NCBI GenBank assembly: GCA_023424785.1
Contig: JAFADP010000102.1
Span: 1 to 6,409, forward strand
Length of the DNA: 6,409 nt
Direction of reading: 5' to 3'
DNA from: Bacillota bacterium
Lineage (GTDB): Bacteria > Bacillota > Clostridia > Clostridiales > Clostridiaceae
Of the stretch, positions 1 through 5,520 are shown in pieces. The translations under genes were made by a program, and so were the position numbers. Numbering within the stretch: the stretch's first letter is position 1; each line of letters begins with the position of its first letter. Under the pieces are notes generated by a model, which saw nothing but the letters and a program-made list of their open reading frames with translations, was not told where the DNA came from and did not search any database.

Positions 1-373
1 TAAATACACCTTCTCTTGGCATTATACAATCACCTACTCTATGAAAAATTTCACAGTGAGAATGACACTTCTTACCTACTTGTGTTAATTCTAATATTAC
101 ATCATTACATTTAAATCTTGTACCAACTGGAAGGGTTTTAAAATCATATCCTTCTACTAATATATTTTCTCCAAAATCTCCATCTACTACATTTCCTCCT
201 CTAGCATTAAAATCTAATACTTTATCATAAGAAAGTAAGCTTACTTGTCTATGCCAGTTTCCTCCATGCGCATCATTTTCTAATCCATAGCCTTCTATTA
301 CATTGCACTCTTTAACATTTCTTTTTACTGTTCCTCTTTTTTCACTTATACAAACTGCTATAACTTTTCCCAT
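1..373 (-). CDS. MOSC-domain protein, C-terminus cut by window edge
   Basis: The reading frame starts at an ATG (373-371) with a strong GGAGGAAAATAAA ribosome site and stays open for 124 codons to the left edge. The visible protein begins MGKVIAVCISEKRG. It shows MOSC features: an N-D-A-H-G-G segment (33-38), HRQVSLL (41-47), GDFGENI (65-71) and a cysteine-rich stretch with C103, C107 and C116 before a D-C-I-M-P-R-E-G-V-F segment (115-124). MOSC domains occur in Moco sulfurase C-termini and related small proteins and are thought to handle sulfur or bind the cofactor; the exact role of this stand-alone type is not established. It lies 20 nt after the moaA stop, so it is probably the next operon gene. 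Most of a roughly 140-150 aa stand-alone MOSC protein is present. It could also be the N-terminal half of a MOSC-MogA fusion, which the cut hides. Confidence 0.88.
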   Translation of the reverse strand, partial: MGKVIAVCISEKRGTVKRNVKECNVIEGYGLENDAHGGNWHRQVSLLSYDKVLDFNARGGNVVDGDFGENILVEGYDFKTLPVGTRFKCNDVILELTQVGKKCHSHCEIFHRVGDCIMPREGVF

Positions 374-393
374 TTTATTTTCCTCCAAAACTT

Positions 394-1374
394 TTAGCCA
401 CCTATTTGAGACATGCCCTTCTTTTCTGCATCATTTTCTACATAAACTCTATTAAAATTATGACTTTCTGGCTTATTATAAATTGTTTCTTCTATTACTT
501 TTATAATTTCTTCATTACTACTGTTATTTCTTATTAAACTTTTTAAATCACTACCATTTTCATATTGAAGGCAAGCTTTTAAGAAACCTTCACTTGTAAG
601 TCTTACTCTATTGCACTCTTCACAAAATTTGTGATTTACTGCACTTATAAAACCTATTTTTCCTTTAAAGTTTTCTAAACTATAATTCTTGCTTGGACCA
701 TTACCTAACTTACCATAATAAGGTGTTAAAGGACCTATTTCTTTTTCAATTATAGATTTAATTTCATCCTCACTATAACCTTTCATATCTTTTCCTAGAC
801 CTATTGGCATAAGCTCAATAAATCTAACACTTAAATCATTATCCTTAGCTAAGTTAACTATATCTATAATTTCATTTTCATTTTTACCTCGTATTGGGAC
901 ACAGTTAATTTTTACTTTTAAATTCTTATACTCTAAAGCTTTATTTATTCCACTTATAACTTTATGCACATTTCCAATACGAGTTATTTCTTTAAATAGA
1001 TCTTCTTGTAAAGTATCTATACTTATGTTTACAGCATCTAAACCTGCATTAACTAAATCATCTATTTGCTCTTCTAATAATATTCCATTAGTAGTTAAGG
1101 TTACATTGTTTATTCCTTCAATACTTTTTATACCTTTAATAAGTTTATATAGGTCTTTTCTTACTAATGGCTCTCCACCAGTAATTTTAATTTTACTTAT
1201 ACCTACCTTTGCAAATAAAGTACATAAATATATTATTTCTTCATATGTTAATATATTATTGTGCTCTAAAAACTTTATGCCCTTCTCTGGCATACAATAT
1301 ACACATCTTAAATTGCATCTATCTGTAACAGAAATTCTTATATAATCTATTTCTCTATTATATACATCCTTCAT
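394..1374 (-). CDS. moaA: GTP 3',8-cyclase MoaA (radical SAM)
   Basis: This is the radical SAM enzyme that, with MoaC, converts GTP to cyclic pyranopterin monophosphate, the first step of Moco synthesis in the cytoplasm. The 326-aa length is normal for the family. The N-terminal SAM cluster motif CNLRCVYC supplies C20, C24 and C27, and GGEP is at 66-69. The second, substrate-binding 4Fe-4S cluster is supplied by C251, C254 and C268, within the FCEECNRVRLT region. The protein ends in the conserved Gly-Gly tail (325-326), which is needed for catalysis in known MoaA proteins, so it is complete. The ATG at 1374 has a good AAGGAG site 5 nt upstream. The gene start overlaps the end of mobB by 17 nt, which suggests translational coupling. 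No key residue is missing. Confidence 0.98.
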   Translation of the reverse strand: MKDVYNREIDYIRISVTDRCNLRCVYCMPEKGIKFLEHNNILTYEEIIYLCTLFAKVGISKIKITGGEPLVRKDLYKLIKGIKSIEGINNVTLTTNGILLEEQIDDLVNAGLDAVNISIDTLQEDLFKEITRIGNVHKVISGINKALEYKNLKVKINCVPIRGKNENEIIDIVNLAKDNDLSVRFIELMPIGLGKDMKGYSEDEIKSIIEKEIGPLTPYYGKLGNGPSKNYSLENFKGKIGFISAVNHKFCEECNRVRLTSEGFLKACLQYENGSDLKSLIRNNSSNEEIIKVIEETIYNKPESHNFNRVYVENDAEKKGMSQIGG

Positions 1375-1879
1375 GCTTACTCCTTCTTACGTACTCTATT
1401 ATTAATTTCCCTATGCTTTCAATATCATTAATATTTATGACTTTTACATTAGTTTCTAGAGATTCAATATCAGTAGCTATTGCAAGTAAAGTTTCTTCTT
1501 TACAAACACTTACACTTGAATTTCCTTGTCTAATTACCTCTATTTTAGGATAATTAGAATATTTAAAACCTTCTAATAAAATAATATCTGCATCTTTAAA
1601 ATAAGAAATTAACTCTTCTTCATTTGTATGTTTTTGTTCTTTTATAACCATAAATTTATTTTTAGAAAAAATAGCTGTACCATAAGCTCCTGCTTTTTTA
1701 TGTTTAAAGGTATCTGTTCCTTCTATATCACACTCAAAATCATGACCATCATGTTTAATTGTAGCCACTTTTAATCCTTCACAACTTAGCCTTGGAATTA
1801 ATCTTTCAATAAGTGTAGTCTTTCCTGAATTCTTAACTCCACTTATGGCTATTAATATAGGTGAACTATTATATTTCAT
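1358..1879 (-). CDS. mobB: Molybdopterin-guanine dinucleotide biosynthesis protein MobB
   Basis: MobB is a P-loop GTP-binding protein that assists MobA in attaching GMP to molybdopterin; it is usually not strictly essential. From the ATG at 1879 the protein is 173 aa, a normal length. It begins with a hydrophobic strand and a Walker A motif, GVKNSGKTT (14-22). It continues with the family's K-H-D-G-H-x-F segment (from 42), followed by G-T-D-T and a K-K-A-G stretch, and then LLEGFK (101-106) followed by P-K-I-E-V. The frame also stays open to a GTG at 1903, which would add eight residues. That GTG has no ribosome site, whereas the ATG at 1879 has GGAG 9 nt upstream, so I chose the ATG. The gene overlaps the moaC end by 11 nt and the moaA start by 17 nt. 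Confidence 0.95.
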   Translation of the reverse strand: MKYNSSPILIAISGVKNSGKTTLIERLIPRLSCEGLKVATIKHDGHDFECDIEGTDTFKHKKAGAYGTAIFSKNKFMVIKEQKHTNEEELISYFKDADIILLEGFKYSNYPKIEVIRQGNSSVSVCKEETLLAIATDIESLETNVKVININDIESIGKLIIEYVRRSKHEGCI

Positions 1880-2351
1880 TAATAAAATCTCCGCTCTTTC
1901 CACCAGTTTTTTGTGCTAAGTGAACATATCCTATTTCCATTTTCTTATCTATTGCTTTACACATATCATATATTGTTAAAAGTGCTATATTAACGCCTGT
2001 TAAAGCTTCCATTTCCACTCCTGTTTTTCCTTGAACCTTTGCTGTACATATAGCTTCTATATAACTTTCATCTTCATTTATATTAAAGTCTACTGTACAC
2101 TTAGTTATCATAAGAGGGTGACACATAGGTATTAATTCTGAAGTTCTTTTACAAGCCATTATTCCTGCTACTCTTGCAACTCCTAAAACATCACCTTTTT
2201 CAACTTTATTTCCTAAAATAGCTTCCATTACAGCCTTATTTACAAATATTTTTCCTTTAGCTATAGCAACTCTTTTAGTAACTTCCTTATCTGATACATC
2301 TACCATAATGGCATTTCCCTTTTTATCAAAATGAGTTAATTTATTTTCCAT
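1869..2351 (-). CDS. moaC: Cyclic pyranopterin monophosphate synthase MoaC
   Basis: MoaC completes conversion of the MoaA product (3',8-cyclo-7,8-dihydro-GTP) to cyclic pyranopterin monophosphate. The 160-aa length is typical and the protein is complete. Family signatures are present: ARVAGIMACKRTSELIPMCHPL (given here in part: R60, K68, H78, P79), then K-T-G-V-E-M-E-A-L-T-G-V (109-120), and Y-D-M-C-K-A (128-133). K52, H78, E113/E115, D129 and K132 line up one position on from the E. coli active-site residues K51, H77, E112, D128 and K131. A GKSGDF motif is near the C-terminus. The ATG at 2351 has AGAGGAAGG closely upstream. It starts 11 nt after the moeA stop and its last 11 nt overlap the mobB start. 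Confidence 0.98.
   Translation of the reverse strand: MENKLTHFDKKGNAIMVDVSDKEVTKRVAIAKGKIFVNKAVMEAILGNKVEKGDVLGVARVAGIMACKRTSELIPMCHPLMITKCTVDFNINEDESYIEAICTAKVQGKTGVEMEALTGVNIALLTIYDMCKAIDKKMEIGYVHLAQKTGGKSGDFINEI
1889..1892 (-). promoter_or_regulatory. Ribosome binding site that fixes the mobB start
   Basis: On the minus strand a GGAG lies 9 nt before the ATG at 1879, inside the last codons of moaC. The alternative in-frame GTG at 1903 is preceded by AAAAAACTG and has no purine-rich ribosome site. This supports the shorter 173-aa MobB. Confidence 0.6.
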
Positions 2352-2362
2352 ACTACCTTCCT

Positions 2363-3568
2363 CTATAATAAAATAATATTTACTTCTTCGTTAACACTTA
2401 ATTTTTTACTTCCAGCTTTTATATCTATTAATGCGTTACATCCTATCATAGACCATAACATACCAGATGAATGTTTATTATTTAATAGCTTAACTTTTCC
2501 ATTTTCATAACTTCCACGTATAAACCTTCTTACATTGCTAGCTTTATTAAAATCACTTTCCATTATAGCTTTTACCCTTTTTATATTTATATTAGAATTA
2601 CCACTTAACTTAGCTAAAGCTGGTCTTCCTAAAAGTTCAAAAGTAGTAGTAGCTGCAAATGGATTTCCTGAAAGACTTAATATAGGTTTATTTTTATATA
2701 AGGAAAACATTGCTGGAGTTCCTGGCTTTAATTTAACTTTCCAAAATATTCTTTTTGCATTTATTAAAGGTAATGCTTCGTGAAGAATATCTTTTTTTCC
2801 TACAGATACTCCTCCTGTTGTTATTACTATATCTACATCTTCTATAACTTCTTCTATTCTTTTTGATAGTTCTTCATAAGAATCACCTATAATTTCATAA
2901 ATTTTAGGTACTATTCCAAACTCAAAAAGTCTAGAATATATAAGATGTAAATTACTATCATATATTTTGCCTTCCTTTAATGCCTCACCTGGCTTACACA
3001 CCTCATCACCTGTTGCAAATAAAGCAACTCTTGGAAGTCTCTTAACCTTTACTTTATTAAATCCCATACTAGATAAAACACCTATATGTACATATGAAAG
3101 AACTTCTCCTTTTTTCATTAATAAGGTACCCTTATTTATATCTTCTCCCATACAACAATAATTATCATACTTTGAAAGCTCTTCGTATATTTCTACTACA
3201 TCCATACCTTCATTAGTATTTTCTTGTCTTATTATACAATCTGCACCTTCTGGGATTTTTGCACCAGTCATTATTCTTATAGCTTCACCCTTATTTAATA
3301 CTTTATTAGAATATGAACCTGCAAAAACCTCATCTATTACTTTTAATTTAATAGAATTATTTTTATTTGCACCTTTTGTATCTTTACTTCTTAGTGCATA
3401 TCCATCTAATGGAGATCTATTAAATGGAGGATTATTAATAGGGGCATAAATATCTTCCATAAGCACTCGCCCATTTACATTTATTAATTCTATTTCTTGA
3501 GATTCTATTATTTCATTTATATTTTCTTCAATTAACGAAATAGCCTTTTCAAGCTCTATTCCAATCAT
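2363..3568 (-). CDS. moeA: Molybdopterin molybdotransferase MoeA
   Basis: MoeA inserts molybdate into adenylyl-molybdopterin, releasing AMP and giving Moco. The 401-aa protein has the full MoeA layout. An N-terminal region holds PPFNRSPLDGYA (47-58) and MTGAKIPEGAD (100-110). The central MogA-like domain carries FATGDEV (184-190) and TTGGVSVGKKD (250-260), followed by KLKPGTPAMF (279-288) and LSGNPFAA (299-306). A C-terminal beta-barrel domain IV follows (about 325-401). D55, T101, E189 and D260 sit at positions where family members carry substrate- or metal-binding residues. The start is unambiguous: the ATG at 3568 is 3 nt after the stop of the upstream gene, and its GGAG site lies in that gene's last codons, so translation is probably coupled. 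It differs from its neighbour at 3572-4597 in keeping the MoeA-type V-S-V-G-K-K-D active-site loop. Confidence 0.97.
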   Translation of the reverse strand: MIGIELEKAISLIEENINEIIESQEIELINVNGRVLMEDIYAPINNPPFNRSPLDGYALRSKDTKGANKNNSIKLKVIDEVFAGSYSNKVLNKGEAIRIMTGAKIPEGADCIIRQENTNEGMDVVEIYEELSKYDNYCCMGEDINKGTLLMKKGEVLSYVHIGVLSSMGFNKVKVKRLPRVALFATGDEVCKPGEALKEGKIYDSNLHLIYSRLFEFGIVPKIYEIIGDSYEELSKRIEEVIEDVDIVITTGGVSVGKKDILHEALPLINAKRIFWKVKLKPGTPAMFSLYKNKPILSLSGNPFAATTTFELLGRPALAKLSGNSNINIKRVKAIMESDFNKASNVRRFIRGSYENGKVKLLNNKHSSGMLWSMIGCNALIDIKAGSKKLSVNEEVNIILL

Positions 3569-3571
3569 TAT

Positions 3572-4597
3572 TTATACTCCTTTTCCAAACTCACATCTTG
3601 GGTAAGTACATACCTTACATGCAAAGCATAAGCCACCATGTCCCATTCTTGAAATATCCTTTTTAGTCATTTTAACACCAGCTGCAACTCTTGGAAGTAT
3701 TAAATCAAAAATTGTTGCTTTTGTATACATAACACATCCTGGTAAGCCCATTATAGGAGTACCATCATCAAAGTATCCTAGTAAAAACATAGCACCTGGA
3801 AGTACTGGTGCTCCATAACTAACAATATTAGCTCCACTCTTTCTTATAGAACTTGGAGTTAAATCATCTGGATCTACACTCATTCCACCTGTACAAATAA
3901 TCATTTCGGCACCATTATCTTTTAATTCCTTAATAGAATTAACTATCATTTCACTATTATCATCTGCAATTTTATGACCACATACACTTATGCCATATTC
4001 CTTAAGCTTTTCTATAATTACAGGCGTAAAAGTATCTTTAATTCTTCCATGATAAACCTCACTACCAGTTGTTACTATTCCTGCTTTCATAGCTTTATAA
4101 GGTAGTAATTCTAAAAGTGGTTTATCTCCACCTATCTCTTGAGCTTTTTTTAATTTTTCTTCTTCTATAATTAAAGGAATAACTCTTGTTCCTGCAAGTT
4201 TATCTCCTTTTTTTACTGGATAGTTATTATGTCTTGTTGCTATTATAATTTCATCTAAATCATTTATAGCTTCTAATCTATCAACATCAACTCTAAACAA
4301 ACCATCACTATCTGCTATTAGTTCTATTTTACCTTCTCTTATTTCAGAGCCTACCATATTATCATTTTTACAAATATTAAATAATATCTCTGCTGCTTCA
4401 TTTTCGTGAAGCATTCCTTCTTTCTTTTCCCATATATATAGATTTTCCTTACCTAAAGATAGTAATACAGGAATATCTTCTTCTTTTACAACATGTCCCT
4501 TTCTAAAAGGAGTATCTTTTGTAACATCCTTTATTATTCTTGTTATATCGTGACATAAAACATGACCTACTGCATCTACTGTCTTTATCTTCTTCAT
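3572..4597 (-). CDS. MoeA/MogA-related molybdopterin-binding protein with C-terminal four-Cys tail
   Basis: This 341-aa protein has a molybdopterin-binding (MoCF_biosynth) domain in its second half. TTGSEV (176-181), CTGGMSVDPDDLTP (235-248), PVLPGAMF (264-271) and GLPGCVMY (284-291) outline the fold. The N-terminal 170 residues look only distantly like MoeA; I see no P-x-x-x-R-S-x-x-D-G-Y-A motif there. The loop reads D-D-L-T-P, closer to the MogA/MoaB D-x-T-P motif than to MoeA. The C-terminus ends in a cluster of C324, C327, C330 and C335 (spacing CxxCxxCxxxxC) within a G-H-G-G-L context, which may bind a metal or an Fe-S cluster. Similar proteins in clostridia are annotated only as molybdopterin-binding. 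It is the first gene after the terminator, with a GAGAGGAAG site before the ATG at 4597, and it precedes moeA by 3 nt. A role in adenylylation or in binding and sensing molybdopterin is inference. Confidence 0.9.
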   Translation of the reverse strand: MKKIKTVDAVGHVLCHDITRIIKDVTKDTPFRKGHVVKEEDIPVLLSLGKENLYIWEKKEGMLHENEAAEILFNICKNDNMVGSEIREGKIELIADSDGLFRVDVDRLEAINDLDEIIIATRHNNYPVKKGDKLAGTRVIPLIIEEEKLKKAQEIGGDKPLLELLPYKAMKAGIVTTGSEVYHGRIKDTFTPVIIEKLKEYGISVCGHKIADDNSEMIVNSIKELKDNGAEMIICTGGMSVDPDDLTPSSIRKSGANIVSYGAPVLPGAMFLLGYFDDGTPIMGLPGCVMYTKATIFDLILPRVAAGVKMTKKDISRMGHGGLCFACKVCTYPRCEFGKGV

Positions 4598-4619
4598 ATA
4601 TATTCTTCCTCTCTTTAAC

Positions 4620-4721
4620 TTAAATAGTCTTAAAATTAATTATCAAACAAAAAAGAGCTTTATTTTTTATACCATTAAAAAGGCACGAAAAATAAAGCTC
4701 TATCAATAAATAGTTAGCCAT
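4620..4721 (-). CDS. Possible 33-codon leader reading frame across the terminator
   Basis: An ATG at 4721 opens a frame of 33 codons ending in TAA at 4620-4622. The peptide starts MANYLLIELY, is hydrophobic, and ends in K-T-I. A weak GGA ribosome site lies 5 nt upstream. The frame reads through both arms of the intrinsic terminator and stops 22 nt before the next gene. It resembles no protein I know. A frame of this length can arise by chance in such AT-rich DNA, and the terminator stem alone dictates much of its sequence. I list it because of its position, not because coding is shown. Confidence 0.2.
   Translation of the reverse strand: MANYLLIELYFSCLFNGIKNKALFCLIINFKTI
4649..4701 (-). terminator. 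Intrinsic terminator between mobA leader and the moe-moa cluster
   Basis: On the minus strand AGAGCTTTATTTTT (4701-4688) pairs perfectly over 14 bp with AAAAATAAAGCTCT (4667-4654) and is followed directly by six T residues (4654-4649; the first is the last stem base). After one C-A mismatch the stem can continue with GTGCC pairing to GGTAT, leaving an 8-nt loop. The plus strand has no T-tract after the stem, so it acts only toward the biosynthesis genes. It lies about 35 nt downstream of the leader hairpin and 51 nt before the start codon at 4597. That position is right for a riboswitch-controlled terminator. Confidence 0.88.
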
Positions 4722-4735
4722 AATTATCCATCTAT

Positions 4736-4781
4736 ATTTAAATTGAAAATAACACCTGTAAATAATACCTTCAATTTAAAT
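4736..4781 (-). repeat. 12-bp leader hairpin sharing a strand with the riboswitch closing stem
   Basis: The minus strand reads ATTTAAATTGAA (4781-4770), a 22-nt spacer, then TTCAATTTAAAT (4747-4736), a perfect 12-bp inverted repeat. It has no T-tract and is not itself a terminator. Its 5' arm covers 4773-4781, which is also the 3' arm of the outer riboswitch stem, so the two helices cannot form fully at once. This is the expected geometry for an alternative fold in an expression platform. I did not find a clean antiterminator pairing that links it to the downstream terminator. Confidence 0.6.
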
Positions 4782-4916
4782 AACGCTCCTTCTCAAACAT
4801 GGAAGGCTGAACAGTTTCCCGCGCAACCCTGAAGTATAAAATCAATAAATATTTTTACTTGACGCAATATCATAGGTTTTACCCCTTAGATATTTTTGTA
4901 CGGAGATTATTAAATT
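4773..4916 (-). ncRNA. Moco riboswitch aptamer (molybdenum cofactor-sensing RNA)
   Basis: The minus-strand leader folds by eye into five helices. The closing stem pairs AATTTAATAA plus CTCC (4916-4902) with GGAG plus TTATTTAAATT (4789-4773), with small bulges. The second pairs AATATC (4894-4889) with GATATT (4871-4866). The third is AAGTAAAAAT (4860-4851) with ATTTTATACTT (4842-4832). The fourth, 4828-4805, is GGTTGCGCGG and CTGTTCAGCC around a GAAA tetraloop. The fifth pairs UUC with GAA in 4804-4790. The CTCCG start, the GTTCAGCCTTCC stretch and the GGAGCG end agree with my memory of the Moco RNA class, and the gene context is exact. The third helix is present; the variant reported to associate with tungsten cofactor lacks it. 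The class is thought to turn expression down when Moco is abundant. The RNA starts 5 nt after the mobA stop. Confidence 0.8.
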
Positions 4917-4920
4917 GTTT

Positions 4921-5502
4921 TTATCGAAAATCCTCTTTTAGCTTTTTATATTCTTGTGGATTATTTACATTAATCAAACAAGTTTCATCAAAACTAACAT
5001 CTTTTAAGGATAATATTCTTCCATTACATCTTTTAACTAAATTTTGAAGTTTATAATCTTTTTCTTCTATCATTTTTTCTATTATTGGAAGCACATTTTT
5101 TGAGTATATTCCACCTAAAGGATAAACTTTATTATTGCAATCTTTAACAATAAGACATTTATCATCTTTTTTTAAATTACTTAAAAGAAATTTTACAAAT
5201 TCTTTATTAACCTTAGGCATATCACATGCTACCACAAATATATAATTGTAATCAATATGTTTTAATGAAGAATATATTCCTCCTATTGGTCCTATCTCTT
5301 TATATTCATCTTCTATTAAAGTATATCTTAGATTTTCATATTTGTCTTTATTATCTACAGAAATATAGATTTTATTAAATTCATCTAATTCATTTATTAT
5401 ATTTTCTATAAAAGTTTTATTATTATATTCTAAAAATGCTTTATTGTTTCCATTCATTCTGCTGCTTTTTCCTCCAGCAAGAATTAAAGTACATATATCC
5501 AT
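4921..5502 (-). CDS. mobA: Molybdenum cofactor guanylyltransferase MobA
   Basis: MobA transfers GMP from GTP to Moco, giving the molybdopterin guanine dinucleotide form used by the DMSO reductase family (for example nitrate reductases and formate dehydrogenases). The 193-aa protein is full length. The nucleotide-binding signature LAGGKSSRMNGNNKA (8-22) includes K21. GPIGGIYSSL (71-80), the metal-binding ACDMP (92-96, D94), YPLGG (127-131) and a C-terminal N-V-N-N-P (178-182) complete the family pattern. One small departure is N17 where the usual R-M-G-G has glycine. The ATG at 5502 has a modest AAGGT site 10 nt upstream. It begins 18 nt after the transporter stop, so it is probably cotranscribed with it. 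It lies upstream of the riboswitch and terminator, so that control should not affect it directly. Confidence 0.95.
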   Translation of the reverse strand: MDICTLILAGGKSSRMNGNNKAFLEYNNKTFIENIINELDEFNKIYISVDNKDKYENLRYTLIEDEYKEIGPIGGIYSSLKHIDYNYIFVVACDMPKVNKEFVKFLLSNLKKDDKCLIVKDCNNKVYPLGGIYSKNVLPIIEKMIEEKDYKLQNLVKRCNGRILSLKDVSFDETCLINVNNPQEYKKLKEDFR

Positions 5503-5520
5503 TTAAATCACTACCTTAAG

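Noticed and set aside
1025..1345. Plus-strand open frame of 106 codons opposite moaA
   Set aside because: It is a mirror of the conserved radical SAM region; its sequence follows from moaA codon choice and it has no sign of an independent gene.
1880..1903. GTG start giving a 181-aa MobB
   Set aside because: It has no ribosome site, it deepens the moaC overlap to 35 nt, and the ATG at 1879 has GGAG at 9 nt and gives a family-typical start just before the P-loop.
2535..3161. Two plus-strand open frames opposite moeA
   Set aside because: Both lie wholly opposite conserved MoeA motifs and lack ribosome sites or recognisable domains.
3572..4597. Second true MoeA from a tandem duplication
   Set aside because: It lacks the MoeA N-terminal P-x-x-x-R-S-x-x-D-G-Y-A motif and domain IV, and has a Cys tail instead, so it is a different subfamily, not a recent copy.
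4702..4851. Direct repeat of an 11-mer (ATCAATAAATA at 4702-4712 and 4841-4851)
   Set aside because: It is short and AT-only apart from one base, with one copy in a riboswitch hairpin loop region; chance is enough to explain it.
4773..4916. Cobalamin, FMN or THF riboswitch instead of Moco
   Set aside because: I see no cobalamin box and none of the FMN or THF conserved cores. The CTCCG/GGAGCG ends, GAAA-capped helix and Moco gene context fit the Moco class better.
4859..5047. Plus-strand open frame of 62 codons over the leader and the mobA end
   Set aside because: It runs antisense through the conserved MobA C-terminus and the riboswitch, has no family resemblance, and is explained by base composition.
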